64,000 nt of DNA. It comes from Clostridiales bacterium (GTDB lineage: Bacteria > Bacillota > Clostridia > Oscillospirales > Oscillospiraceae). The notes beneath the pieces were generated by a model. That model had not been told where the DNA came from and searched no databases. It was given only the letters and a program-made list of their open reading frames with translations. Every line of letters starts with the position of its first letter. The stretch's first letter is position 1. Position numbers and translations under genes: made by a program. Below, in pieces: positions 44,601-52,530 of this stretch. Location: NCBI GenBank assembly GCA_004554585.1, contig SFLH01000003.1, positions 1-64,000 on the forward strand. The letters are read 5' to 3'.

Positions 44601-46335
44601 CAGCGACGAGCCCGGCGGGGCGGCAGAGTATCACCACATCGTTTTCTACCGCACCCAAGAGGAGGAGAAGACGGCCCCCTTAGACAAGATTCTTCGCGGA
44701 AAGCTCATTGCCCTGACATTGCCCCCGTTTTTTGAGACGGTCAGTTCCACCCGCATTCGAGAATACGTGGACCGCAACCTGGACATCTCCACCCTGGTGG
44801 ACCCGGTGGTCCAGTCCTATATCTATGAAAACCGTCTCTATGTCCGCACTCCCGAGCGCAAGCACGTTCTCAGCCGTGAGGACCTCTATTTCCGCCGCCA
44901 TCGCGGCGCCTCCCCGGACCTGCCAGAGGCCATGAACTGCCTGCTCAGCTGTGGCCGTGACGCCTTGGGGGTGGTCCTGCGGGCCAGACCACAGACGCTG
45001 CTGGGCTGGGTGGTGGGACACACCCTGCGGGGCACCGACCTGTATGAGGCCTTACAGTCCATTCAAGCGGCCAACTATGTTCGCCGCCACACCTCCGGCC
45101 GGATTTTGCTGGTGGACATGGTCTGCCCGGAGAGCCCGACGGAGCAGCAAGGGGCCACCTGCCGCATGCTGCTCAACGAGCTGCTGGCCCGCAGCCTGGC
45201 GTACGATCACACCTACGCGGTCTGCCGCTGCAGCCCGGAAAACGAAAGTCTGCGGTATGCGCTGGATCAGCTGGGCTTTGTGCCCGTCAGTGACCAGGAA
45301 GACATTTTCTATGTGGACATGCGCTCGCCGGTGATGCTCCTGCAAGACGTCATGCTACGCATCAAGAAGCCCCACCACGACAGCAGCGCCATCAAGGACG
45401 TGGTGGGCCGTACCCGGCCCCGGCTGCGCCGGGCGCTGGCGGACCTGTTCCCCGGCAAGCTAGTGCTTTGCTTTGACTCGGAAATGCTCAACCAAGCCCT
45501 TATGGAACGGGTGGAGGCCATCAATGGGGTGCAGGACGTGCCTGCCGGGGTCCGCCGTCTGGGCCCCTGCATGTGCGTGCCCTATGGCAAGATTCTGGCC
45601 GATGAGATCGTTCCCAATACGGTGACCAAGACGCTCCACGTGGAGAAATGCTTCCACGGAAACCTGGAGGGCTTTGAGATCGTGGAGTATCCGGGCTATT
45701 CTCCCCTGCGCAACCAGGTGCGGACCTTGAAATCCTTCCGCCGGCCGGTGATCTTGGTGGATGACCTGCTCCACCGTGGCTACCGGGTGGAGCAGCTGGA
45801 CCGGTTGATGAAGCAGGAGGACTTGAGCCCCCAGCGGCTGATTGTGGCGGTGATGTCCGGCTATGGCCGGGACCTGATGCAGGTTCAGGGCAGAAAAGTG
45901 GATTGCGAATACTTCATTCCCAATCTGCACTACTGGGTCACCGAGAGCCTGCTCTACCCCTTCCTGGGGGGAGACAGCATCGGGGAGGCCCGGCCGGGGG
46001 AGACCTTGCCCCGGTCCATCAATCTCATCCTGCCTTATATCTATCCCAACTATTTGGCCGACGCCACCGACCAAGGCATCCGTGCCCTGAGCCAGACGGC
46101 GTTGGAAAACGCTTGCGAGATCCTAAAGACGCTGGAACAAGAGCATCAGCGCCAGTTCAACACGGCGCTGACCTTGGGGCGGCTGGGGGAAGCCCTTCTG
46201 CGGCCCCGCCTGCCGGATAAAGGCAGCCGGATGCAGTACGACACCTCTCTGGCCACGTCGGCCTATCTGGAGGATGACTTGAAACAATTGACGCGAATCT
46301 CACGAAAGGAAGGGGAACAGCATTATGATGTATAA
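41638..46335 (+). CDS. Giant multidomain protein: HD, helical repeats, nucleotidyltransferase, GNAT-like, phosphoribosyltransferase-like
   Basis: About 1565 residues, function unknown. An HD-type phosphohydrolase domain comes first (about 160-290, VHNVALHTAKL and GHDVGK near 199). Helical HEAT/ARM-like repeats fill about 360-870. At 882-1070 lies a NadD/cytidylyltransferase domain: PGTFDPFSVGHKKI and SSTRIREYV; the usual HxGH is SxGH here. A GNAT-like segment (about 1083-1238) and a phosphoribosyltransferase-like segment (about 1267-1455, VILVDDLLHRGYR) follow. No signal peptide. HD plus nucleotidyl- and ribosyl-transferring domains suggest nucleotide or NAD metabolism, or nucleotide signalling. 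The ATG at 41638 has AGGAG upstream and a promoter at 41554-41582. It overlaps the next gene by 11 bases. Confidence 0.85.
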   Translation: MAGAKWTKDNVYDYLDQRVRGLLDLDRLSAPLSCLSPHGDRVCTQVLDLCWTGMERLSAEAKETWLARLYEHLSDNLFPDEAIGHPAAPLRPDEKLYLTVLEMVLSWREETWDPLLDLLPVEQEEEQGSRVRDQFVRFRQAVADSHLVALMRIGREIMPFDPASHTIGVHNVALHTAKLAVKAGIPVDLPLVSGAALGHDVGKFGCRGEDARRIPYLHYYYTWQWFSQLGLEEIGYISANHSTWDLEFENLPIESLLLIYADFRVRGTRGEDGREHMAIYTLDEAYEMVFSKLYNMTPEKQKRYQTVYYKLRDFESYLRAQGVPTQIGETALLPVSHTDPSLLSAPQALQALRYMTLANAIRLMRMVTTDETFDLLLEQAKSEKNLQQIRTYLHLLEEYSTYLTAANKKKTLALLYELLMHPEGDVRQTAGRIMGLILANSGPKYRKERPVSARKDGVTPTMMALLDEAVALWEHYILLCLHPDRKISTNHAIRLSNALKTICQSLFASCDEKEAQPLLQPLLDHLWSAQGEERFILVDALSQVPWSYLPAWTLAPTVEALGKMLPSGEVRLQLNALRCLEQLRLHRPETAQQIQQVVQAFHAQPGEFFLALDAMRRRVLGRPVQEIRPEEVSDFYLSNLKNAVHWTVKLVQIDLLCDYAQNHRESAFHTAMHLSNLLSVSEHRPVRQYAGQRLLEVCSLLTVSQINEIAIDLLRELESGQDQISRFIPPYAGQIICMLPQKELLEAVQFLQNLLQGSAIRPARTALYTLGEILNALPDHPVVTQRVLGVVMMGVSHYHREIHRTALVVLCREIFGSQRIPLEKRADYFLLLHKKLLTILSEPRKGKLTFFNRAAMLNYLYRFLVSYEVQQGEFPFPPPKPAAFFPGTFDPFSVGHKKIVEEIRARGFQVYLAVDEFSWSKRTLAKLRRRQIVVMSVADQWDTYLFPDDIPVNIANPQDLARLKALLGETELYLVAGSDVIRNASAYHSDEPGGAAEYHHIVFYRTQEEEKTAPLDKILRGKLIALTLPPFFETVSSTRIREYVDRNLDISTLVDPVVQSYIYENRLYVRTPERKHVLSREDLYFRRHRGASPDLPEAMNCLLSCGRDALGVVLRARPQTLLGWVVGHTLRGTDLYEALQSIQAANYVRRHTSGRILLVDMVCPESPTEQQGATCRMLLNELLARSLAYDHTYAVCRCSPENESLRYALDQLGFVPVSDQEDIFYVDMRSPVMLLQDVMLRIKKPHHDSSAIKDVVGRTRPRLRRALADLFPGKLVLCFDSEMLNQALMERVEAINGVQDVPAGVRRLGPCMCVPYGKILADEIVPNTVTKTLHVEKCFHGNLEGFEIVEYPGYSPLRNQVRTLKSFRRPVILVDDLLHRGYRVEQLDRLMKQEDLSPQRLIVAVMSGYGRDLMQVQGRKVDCEYFIPNLHYWVTESLLYPFLGGDSIGEARPGETLPRSINLILPYIYPNYLADATDQGIRALSQTALENACEILKTLEQEHQRQFNTALTLGRLGEALLRPRLPDKGSRMQYDTSLATSAYLEDDLKQLTRISRKEGEQHYDV

Positions 46336-47563
46336 AGCCTGGCAGGGATTCTGCCTGTGCGGACCGGCCGAGTGGATGCCGCCGGAAGGGGAGGTGGTGT
46401 CGGCCCCCTTTTCTCCCCTGATCTTTTTGGTCCATCGAGACCCCTTGGAAAACCGAGGCTTCTTTGCCATTTCCCGGCTGGAGGAGCTAGAAGAGGCCGA
46501 GGGGGTATCCTGCCTGGGCCTGTGTGCCAACCAGACCAGCTTGCAGACCCCAGAGGACTTGGCTGCCCTGGTGGAAAAGCATGGGGCAGGGGTGCTGAAT
46601 GTGGCTTTTGCCCGGTCCTTCTCCTGGCTGCTGGCCCACAAGAGCCCCAAGAAAAAGGGGTTCCGAGTGACCTTAGTGGGCCTGGGAGACGTGGGAGGCA
46701 CCGTGCTGACGGGCCTGAAACTCTTGGGACGGGAAATCGAGGAAATCGCCATCTATGACCCCAACCAAGCTCAGTGTGCACGGTATGAGATGGAGCTCAA
46801 TCAGGTTCTCTCTCCAGACGGCGGCCCGCTGCCTGAGGTGACCATCTGCAAGGAAGAGGACTTGTTCCGGTGTGATCTCTTTGCCTTTACGGCATCCCGG
46901 GGGGTGCCGGGGCTGGACAGCGGCGTGCAGGACGTGCGCATGGCGCAGTTTGAGGCCAACCGCCAGATGCTGGACAGCTACGCCCAGCGGGCCCGTCAGG
47001 CGGGGTTCCAAGGGGTGTTCTGTCAGATCTCCGACCCGGTGGACCTGCTCTCCCGGTCTGTTTTCCTAGCCAGTAACCGCAATGAGGCGGGGACCTATGA
47101 CTTTGCCGGCCTGCTGCCGGAGCAGGTCCAGGGCTTTGGCCTGGGGGTCATGGCCGCCCGGGCAGCCTATTTTGCCCGGCGGGAGGGGATTGACTTTTCC
47201 CAAGGCCGGGCCTATGGGCCCCATGGCCAGGACCTGGTGATTGCCAACCACTGGGGGAAAGACTATGACGCGGCCAGTTCCCAGCACTTGACCAAGCTCA
47301 CCAGAGAAGCAAATCTACGGGTTCGTGACTTGGGGTTCAAACCCTACCTTGCCCCCGGCTTGTCCTCAGCGGCCATCTCCCTGCTGCAGCTTCTGAGAGG
47401 AGAAGATCACTACGGTGCAGTGCCTCTGGCGGGGACCTATTTTGGCTGCCGCAGCCGCTACACTCCCCTGGGACTGGCAATGGTACGCGAAGACATCCAC
47501 CCCGCCCTGATGGACCGGCTGGCCCACACCCACCGGAAGCTAAGGGAGTTTGATGCACCATGA
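46325..47563 (+). CDS. Lactate/malate-dehydrogenase-fold protein
   Basis: A 412-residue protein. The first 110 residues have no recognisable domain; from about 115 it has a Rossmann fold with VTLVGLGDVGGTVLTGLKLLG and an acidic end to the second strand (IAIYDPN), so NAD is the likely cofactor. The later block FCQISDPVDLLSRSVF mirrors the VSNPVD region of lactate/malate dehydrogenases. The catalytic His and substrate Arg cannot be placed with confidence, so the true reaction may differ. It overlaps the giant gene before it and the FMN-reductase-like gene after it (ATGA), which points to a joint pathway. Confidence 0.75.
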   Translation: MMYKAWQGFCLCGPAEWMPPEGEVVSAPFSPLIFLVHRDPLENRGFFAISRLEELEEAEGVSCLGLCANQTSLQTPEDLAALVEKHGAGVLNVAFARSFSWLLAHKSPKKKGFRVTLVGLGDVGGTVLTGLKLLGREIEEIAIYDPNQAQCARYEMELNQVLSPDGGPLPEVTICKEEDLFRCDLFAFTASRGVPGLDSGVQDVRMAQFEANRQMLDSYAQRARQAGFQGVFCQISDPVDLLSRSVFLASNRNEAGTYDFAGLLPEQVQGFGLGVMAARAAYFARREGIDFSQGRAYGPHGQDLVIANHWGKDYDAASSQHLTKLTREANLRVRDLGFKPYLAPGLSSAAISLLQLLRGEDHYGAVPLAGTYFGCRSRYTPLGLAMVREDIHPALMDRLAHTHRKLREFDAP

Positions 47564-48621
47564 AAGAGGAACTAACCTTACTCCAAGTGGGGGAGAGTCC
47601 CCGGTTAGACCGCCTGCTGGACCAAGCGTTGGACGGTCTGCTGATTGCCAGATTCCCCCGGGAGGACTGGGGCGAGACCGCACTGCAGGGCCGCCGCATC
47701 CTCTTTGTGGTGGGGGTGGACGACTTTGGTCCTACGCCGGACTTGTTCCGCATGGTCCGGTGGTTCCGCCAGCACACCAACAGCCTCCATGGCACCATTG
47801 CCGGGGTGGTAATAGACGGCCGGGGAGAGCTGTACACCAAGGAAACCGCCCGGAATCTGGTGCTGGCGGCCAATCTGGCTGGCTGCCTGTTTCCCGGCAA
47901 GCCCCTAGTAGAAGGGACGGGCTCCCTGTACAACCAGCACATTCTGGCCAAAAACCTGGGCCTGAGCTGGGAGGAGACCTACGTTCACCGCATCCGAGAA
48001 CTGGCCCAGCGGGTGCTCACTTTTGTGCCCCCCACCTTTGCCAAGCCCCGGCTGCTGATGCTCCATGCCTCGGACAACAGCCGCTCCAACACCGTCTGGA
48101 TGGGGCGGGAGGTGGTGCGCCAGCTGCCCGATGGGTTTTCTTCGGAAGAGCTCTGCCTGCAAAACGGCACCATCCAGGACTGCCGGGGGTGCTCCTACAC
48201 CGCCTGCCTTCACTTCGCCAAGCAGAATACCTGCTTTTATGGGGGCGTCATCTGTGAGGACGTGCTGCCTGCCATTGAGGCCTGCGATGGGATGCTCTTC
48301 CTCTGCCCCAACTACAACGACGCGGTCTCGGCCAACATCATGGCCCTCTTTAACCGCCTGACCAGCCTGCTGACCCAGCGAGACCTGTTTGACAAATATC
48401 TCTTTGGCATTGTGGTCTCGGGTTACTCGGGCAGTGATCTGGTGGCCCAGCAGCTGCTGGGCGCCATGTGCTTTAACAAAACTGCCATGCTGCCGCCCCG
48501 ATTCTGCCTGATGCAGACGGCCAACGATCCGGGTTCGGCGAAGACCATGCCAGGCATCCAGGGCCGTCTGACGCAGTTTGCGGAGAATCTGGCCTCTGTG
48601 ATGCAGGGGAAGGGAATATAA
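47560..48621 (+). CDS. NADPH-dependent FMN reductase / iron-sulfur flavoprotein-like protein
   Basis: A 353-residue protein. The C-terminal part from about residue 165 is flavodoxin-like (LLMLHASDNSRSNTVWMGRE, then LFLCPNYNDAVSANIMALFNRL) and holds a Cys-rich motif, DCRGCSYTACLHFAKQNTC, like that of archaeal iron-sulfur flavoproteins. The N-terminal 150 residues carry a second alpha/beta unit without clear family. It overlaps the LDH-like gene by four bases. FMN and perhaps an Fe-S cluster are the likely cofactors; partners and substrate are unknown. Confidence 0.75.
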   Translation: MKEELTLLQVGESPRLDRLLDQALDGLLIARFPREDWGETALQGRRILFVVGVDDFGPTPDLFRMVRWFRQHTNSLHGTIAGVVIDGRGELYTKETARNLVLAANLAGCLFPGKPLVEGTGSLYNQHILAKNLGLSWEETYVHRIRELAQRVLTFVPPTFAKPRLLMLHASDNSRSNTVWMGREVVRQLPDGFSSEELCLQNGTIQDCRGCSYTACLHFAKQNTCFYGGVICEDVLPAIEACDGMLFLCPNYNDAVSANIMALFNRLTSLLTQRDLFDKYLFGIVVSGYSGSDLVAQQLLGAMCFNKTAMLPPRFCLMQTANDPGSAKTMPGIQGRLTQFAENLASVMQGKGI

Positions 48622-48885
48622 TCTCCTTGGGGAAGTGGGGAGAAAGTAGTCGCTCAGAGTTTGGACTACCACCGCCACGGCTTTGAGATTGTGGGCATTG
48701 TAGGAGCCAACCGCTCTCCCAGCTGCGGCGTGGACACCACCTCTCGGAACAATCGGGAAGTTCCCGGCCAAGGGGTGTTTTTGGCCAAGTTAGCCCAGCG
48801 GCTGGAAAAGGAAGGAATCGCAGTGCCCATGCTGGGCGTGAAGGCCTCCGACGGCAGCATTCAGAAACTGCGAGAACTACTGTGA
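48622..48885 (+). pseudogene. C-terminal remnant of a TudS/DUF523-like desulfidase
   Basis: The frame after the stop of the FMN-reductase-like gene stays open and reads the C-terminal half of a TudS-related protein (FEIVGIVGANRSPSCGV, VFLAKLAQRLEKEGI). Members are usually about 130-150 residues; only about 75-87 remain and the N-terminal cysteine block is missing. No ATG or good ribosome site precedes it; a TTG at 48661 is the only start. It looks like the product of a deletion that joined this remnant to the preceding gene. Confidence 0.65.
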
Positions 48886-48893
48886 AATAGAAG

Positions 48894-48938
48894 CCAGGCT
48901 CGGGACAGAGAATTTCCGTCCCGAGCCTGGTGTTGTTT
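48894..48938. terminator. Terminator shared by the redox operon and dapA
   Basis: Perfect 13-base stem (48894-48906 with 48918-48930) followed by TGTTGTTTT on the plus strand. It lies between two convergent genes. Confidence 0.85.
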
Positions 48939-48944
48939 TCCCCG

Positions 48945-49835
48945 TCAGGAGAGCAGCGCAAAGGCGCTCAGCGTGTCCAGCAGTGCTTTTCGAGGAACCG
49001 GGTCCATGGGCCAGAGAGGCTGGCGGAGGATGCCGCTGTCCAGCTCCAGGGCGGCCATGGCGGCTTTGATGGGAATGGGGTTGACCTGGGAGAAGAGGAC
49101 CTTTATCAGGGGCAGGTAGGACAACTGAATCTCCCGGGCCTGCTCGGCTTCTCCCCGGAAGTAGCTGTGGGTGAGTTCCGCCATGGGCTCAGGTACCAGA
49201 TTGGAAACCACAGAGATAAGCCCCTTGGCCCCCAGGGCCAGCATGGGCAGGGTCTGGTCGTCGTTGCCCGACCAGACGTTGAGTTCATCCCCGCAGAAAG
49301 CCATGGTCTCAGCCAAAAGGGAGAAGTCGCCGGAGGCCTCCTTGGTGCCGTTGATGCGGGGGTGCTGGCTGAGGATGCGGTAAGTATCCGCTGTAAAGGA
49401 GAGGCCCGTGCGGGAGGGCACGTTGTAGAGGATGATGGGCAGGTCCAGCTGATCGGCCAGATACTCATAGTGGTGGATGAGGCCGGTTTGGGTGGTTTTG
49501 TTGTAATAGGGGGTCACCAGCAACAGAGCGTCCGCCCCGGAATCCTGGGCTTTCTGGCAGAGGTAGAGGGCGGCAGCAGTGTCGTTGCTGCCGGAGCCTG
49601 CCACTACCTTGCACCGGCCCGCCACATGGGCCACGCAGTGGTCCACCAAGCGCACGTGTTCCTGAACGGTAAGGGCAGAGCTCTCTCCCGTGGTGCCACA
49701 GACGCACAAGGCGTCCACCCCGGCATCTAGCTGGCGGTCGATCTGGCGGTCAAAGGCGGCATAATCGACGGAGCCTGAGGACTGAAAGGGGGTAATGAGG
49801 GCAGTACAGGTGCCGGTAAAGACGGGTGTTTTCAT
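48945..49835 (-). CDS. dapA: 4-hydroxy-tetrahydrodipicolinate synthase
   Basis: Condenses aspartate semialdehyde with pyruvate, the first committed step to diaminopimelate and lysine. A TIM-barrel lyase of 296 residues; the Schiff-base Lys165 is in GTKEASGD, the catalytic Tyr137 in YNVPSRTG, and the GTTGE block is near residue 48. ATG 49835 follows AAAGGAG. The upstream gene asd makes its substrate, but a terminator-like hairpin stands between them. Confidence 0.97.
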   Translation of the reverse strand: MKTPVFTGTCTALITPFQSSGSVDYAAFDRQIDRQLDAGVDALCVCGTTGESSALTVQEHVRLVDHCVAHVAGRCKVVAGSGSNDTAAALYLCQKAQDSGADALLLVTPYYNKTTQTGLIHHYEYLADQLDLPIILYNVPSRTGLSFTADTYRILSQHPRINGTKEASGDFSLLAETMAFCGDELNVWSGNDDQTLPMLALGAKGLISVVSNLVPEPMAELTHSYFRGEAEQAREIQLSYLPLIKVLFSQVNPIPIKAAMAALELDSGILRQPLWPMDPVPRKALLDTLSAFALLS

Positions 49836-49866
49836 GAAAACTCCTTTCTCCTTGACAAAATGGGAC

Positions 49867-49917
49867 AAAAAAGACCCAGAAGGCATTCTGACTCTTTCGT
49901 ACAGAACGCCTTCTGGG
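49867..49917 (-). terminator. Terminator or attenuator between asd and dapA
   Basis: Minus-strand stem CCCAGAAGGCGTTCTG / CAGAATGCCTTCTGGG with one mismatch, then TCTTTTTTG. It lies 32 bases before dapA, too close for a separate promoter, so dapA expression probably depends on read-through. Confidence 0.85.
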
Positions 49918-49938
49918 CGTGATTTTCTTCCGAGGGGT

Positions 49939-51024
49939 TCAGCGGGGGAGGATGTATCCTTCCGCACACAGCAGCTCTGCCAGCAGAACGCCGCCGCCGG
50001 CCGCGCCGCGCAGGGTGTTGTGGGACAAGCCCACGAACTTATAGTCATACTGGGTATCGGGACGCAGACGGCCCAGGGTGACGGCCATGCCGCCTTCCAG
50101 ATCTCGGTCCAGCTTGGGCTGGGGGCGGTCAGCCTCCTCGAAGTAGTGGAGGAACTGCTTGGGGGCGCTGGGAAGCTCCAGCTCCTGGGCCCGGCCGCGG
50201 AAGTTTTTCCACAGGTCCTTGATCTGCTCTTCTGTGGGCTTGTTCTGGAAGGAGACAAAGACCGCGGCGGTATGCCCGTCAGAAACCGGCACCCGCAGGC
50301 ACTGGGCAGTGATGGATGGGGACGAGGCAGTCACAATCTGCCCGTTCTCCACGGTGCCCCAGACCTTCAGGGGTTCCTTTTCCGACTTCTCCTCTTCGCC
50401 GCCGATGTAGGGAATGACATTATCCACCATTTCCGGCCAAGTAGCAAAGGTCTTGCCCGCGCCGGAAATGGCCTGGTAAGTGCACACCAGCACCTGCTCG
50501 ATGCCGAAGGCCCGCAGGGGGTGCAGGGCGGGGGCATAGGACTGGATGGAGCAGTTGGACTTGACGGCGATGAAGCCGCGCTTGGTCCCCAGGCGGGCCT
50601 GCTGAGCGGGGATGACCTTCAAATGTTCGGGGTTGACCTCAGGAATGACCATAGGCACGTCAGGGGTCCAGCGATGGGCGCTGTTGTTGGAGATGACGGG
50701 GCACTCCAGCTTGGCATAGGCCTCTTCCAGGGCGCGGATCTCCTCTTTCTTCATGTCCACGGCGCAGAAGATAAAGTCCACTGCGGCGGCCACCTTCTCT
50801 TTGTCCGCCTGGGCGTCCAAGACCACCAGAGACTTGGCTTCCTGGGGCATGGGAGTCGTCATGGCCCAGCGGCTGCCCACTGCCTCCTCGTAGGTTTTCC
50901 CAGCGGAACGAGCACTGGCCGCCACCACGGTCAACTGAAACCAGGGATGATTTTCCAACAGGGTGACAAACCGCTGTCCCACCATTCCGGTGGCGCCCAC
51001 TACGCCCACAGCATACTTTTTCAT
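49939..51024 (-). CDS. asd: Aspartate-semialdehyde dehydrogenase
   Basis: Reduces aspartyl phosphate to aspartate semialdehyde, for lysine, diaminopimelate, threonine and methionine. 361 residues with the NADP-binding GATGMVGQRF near residue 10 and the active-site Cys158 in SNCSIQSYAP; the fungal/archaeal-type subfamily, judging by length and by the NNSAHRW block. ATG 51024 follows AGGAGG. First gene of the asd-dapA pair. Confidence 0.96.
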   Translation of the reverse strand: MKKYAVGVVGATGMVGQRFVTLLENHPWFQLTVVAASARSAGKTYEEAVGSRWAMTTPMPQEAKSLVVLDAQADKEKVAAAVDFIFCAVDMKKEEIRALEEAYAKLECPVISNNSAHRWTPDVPMVIPEVNPEHLKVIPAQQARLGTKRGFIAVKSNCSIQSYAPALHPLRAFGIEQVLVCTYQAISGAGKTFATWPEMVDNVIPYIGGEEEKSEKEPLKVWGTVENGQIVTASSPSITAQCLRVPVSDGHTAAVFVSFQNKPTEEQIKDLWKNFRGRAQELELPSAPKQFLHYFEEADRPQPKLDRDLEGGMAVTLGRLRPDTQYDYKFVGLSHNTLRGAAGGGVLLAELLCAEGYILPR

Positions 51025-51388
51025 GAGAAGGACCTCCTGATCTTTGTTAAAATTACCTGAAAACGGCCCTCCAGCCTGCAGAAAGGAAATCCGCAGTTGA
51101 AAAGCCGGTGGCATGTGTACTATAATAAGTTGAATTTTGTCTGCTTTGCCGCGTTCTGTATGTGGCAAGGGGACAAATGTTCACTTAGTAAAGATAGCAC
51201 AGATTGGTTTGCCTGTCAATGAGAAAAGTCCATTCCCCGGGAAAAAAGGTGCTGGCTCTCTGGTCGGTCTGCCCCCATTCTATGCCCCAATTGTGGGGAA
51301 TGCCACCCGGAAAGGAAAAATGCTTTACAGCATATTTCGACAGAAAGATTTTCAAAAATCTTTAAACAAGGTTGCTTTTACAGAGGGA
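51025..51388. other. Gene-free stretch between asd and queA
   Basis: About 360 bases between divergent genes, AT-rich. The minus-strand part near 51115-51125 contains TATTATAGT, a possible -10 for asd. No lysine riboswitch, T-box or other known leader was recognised, and the open frame at 51137-51472 lacks a ribosome site. Confidence 0.5.
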
Positions 51389-51417
51389 TTGTTCGACAAG
51401 CGAATTTACTTTACAAT
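51389..51417 (+). promoter_or_regulatory. Promoter of queA-tgt
   Basis: TTGTTC (51389-51394), 17 bases, TACAAT (51412-51417). Confidence 0.65.
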
Positions 51418-51480
51418 TATTTGGTGGGTCAACTGCTGCCATTCAACCAGGCGTTTGGCCCAGATTCCATAGGATAGGGA

Positions 51481-52515
51481 TTGATTCTTATTAAAACACA
51501 CGACTTTTACTACGACCTGCCCCCGGAGCTCATTGCCCAGACCCCCATTGCCCGCCGGGACGCCTCCCGTCTGCTCACGCTGAACAAGGAAACGGGGGAG
51601 ACCGAACACCATCACTTCTATGATCTGCCCTCCTTCCTCCGGCCGGGCGACTGTCTGGTGCTCAACGACTCTCGGGTCCTGCCCGCCCGTCTCATCGGCC
51701 ATCGGGTGCCCACTGGTGGCGCCTGCGAGGTGGTTTTGCTGATTGACCGGGGGGAGAACACCTGGGAGTGCCTGGTGCGCCCAGGCAAAAAGCTGCGGGA
51801 GGGAGCGGTCATCTCCTTTGGAGAAGGGGAGCTCACCGGGCAGATTGCCCAGGTGCTGGACAACGGCAACCGTTTGATCCGCTTCTCCTATGAGGGGATT
51901 TTTCTGGAGATCCTGGAGCGGCTGGGAAAGATGCCTCTGCCGCCCTACATCAAAGAGGAGCTGCAGGATTCCGAGCGTTATCAGACGGTCTACTCCAAGG
52001 AGATCGGCTCGGCCGCCGCACCCACTGCCGGTCTCCATTTCACCCCGGAGCTGCTGGAAAAGATTCAGGCCATGGGGGTGGCGGTCTGCTATGTGACCCT
52101 CCACGTGGGCCTGGGGACCTTCCGGCCGGTGAAGGCGGAGGAGATCACGGACCACCAGATGCACAGCGAATACTGTGTGATCTCCGACGAGACTGCCCAG
52201 ATCATCAACCGCACCAAGGCCGCCGGCGGCCGGGTGATCTGCGTGGGAACCACCTCCTGCCGGACCATCGAGAGCTGGGCAGGGGAGGACGGCACCATGC
52301 AGGCCTCTGCTGGCTGGACCAACATCTTCATTTATCCCGGCTACCGCTTCAAGGTGCTGGATGGGCTGGTGACCAACTTCCACCTGCCGGAATCCACCCT
52401 TATCATGCTGGTGTCCGCCTTGGCAGGTCGAGAGCATGTATTGGCGGCCTACGAGGAGGCGGTACGGGAAAAGTATCGGTTTTTCTCCTTTGGCGACGCC
52501 ATGTTCATTTACTGA
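51481..52515 (+). CDS. queA: tRNA preQ1(34) S-adenosylmethionine ribosyltransferase-isomerase
   Basis: Transfers and rearranges the ribosyl part of SAM onto preQ1 in tRNA, giving epoxyqueuosine. 344 residues; the family blocks DLPPELIAQTPI, DCLVLNDSRVLPARLIG, EIGSAAAPTAGLHFTPELL and VGTTSCRTIES are present. The start is TTG 51481, six bases after AGGA; no in-frame ATG lies nearby. It is followed 15 bases later by tgt, which puts preQ1 into the tRNA, so the two act in sequence. Confidence 0.97.
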   Translation: MILIKTHDFYYDLPPELIAQTPIARRDASRLLTLNKETGETEHHHFYDLPSFLRPGDCLVLNDSRVLPARLIGHRVPTGGACEVVLLIDRGENTWECLVRPGKKLREGAVISFGEGELTGQIAQVLDNGNRLIRFSYEGIFLEILERLGKMPLPPYIKEELQDSERYQTVYSKEIGSAAAPTAGLHFTPELLEKIQAMGVAVCYVTLHVGLGTFRPVKAEEITDHQMHSEYCVISDETAQIINRTKAAGGRVICVGTTSCRTIESWAGEDGTMQASAGWTNIFIYPGYRFKVLDGLVTNFHLPESTLIMLVSALAGREHVLAAYEEAVREKYRFFSFGDAMFIY

Positions 52516-52530
52516 TCGGGAGGTGCCACC

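Noticed and set aside
51137..51472. A 111-residue open frame upstream of queA
   Set aside because: No ribosome site, no family resemblance, and it overlaps promoter-like sequence.
51025..51480. Lysine riboswitch before asd
   Set aside because: None of the conserved blocks of the lysine aptamer could be recognised on the minus strand.
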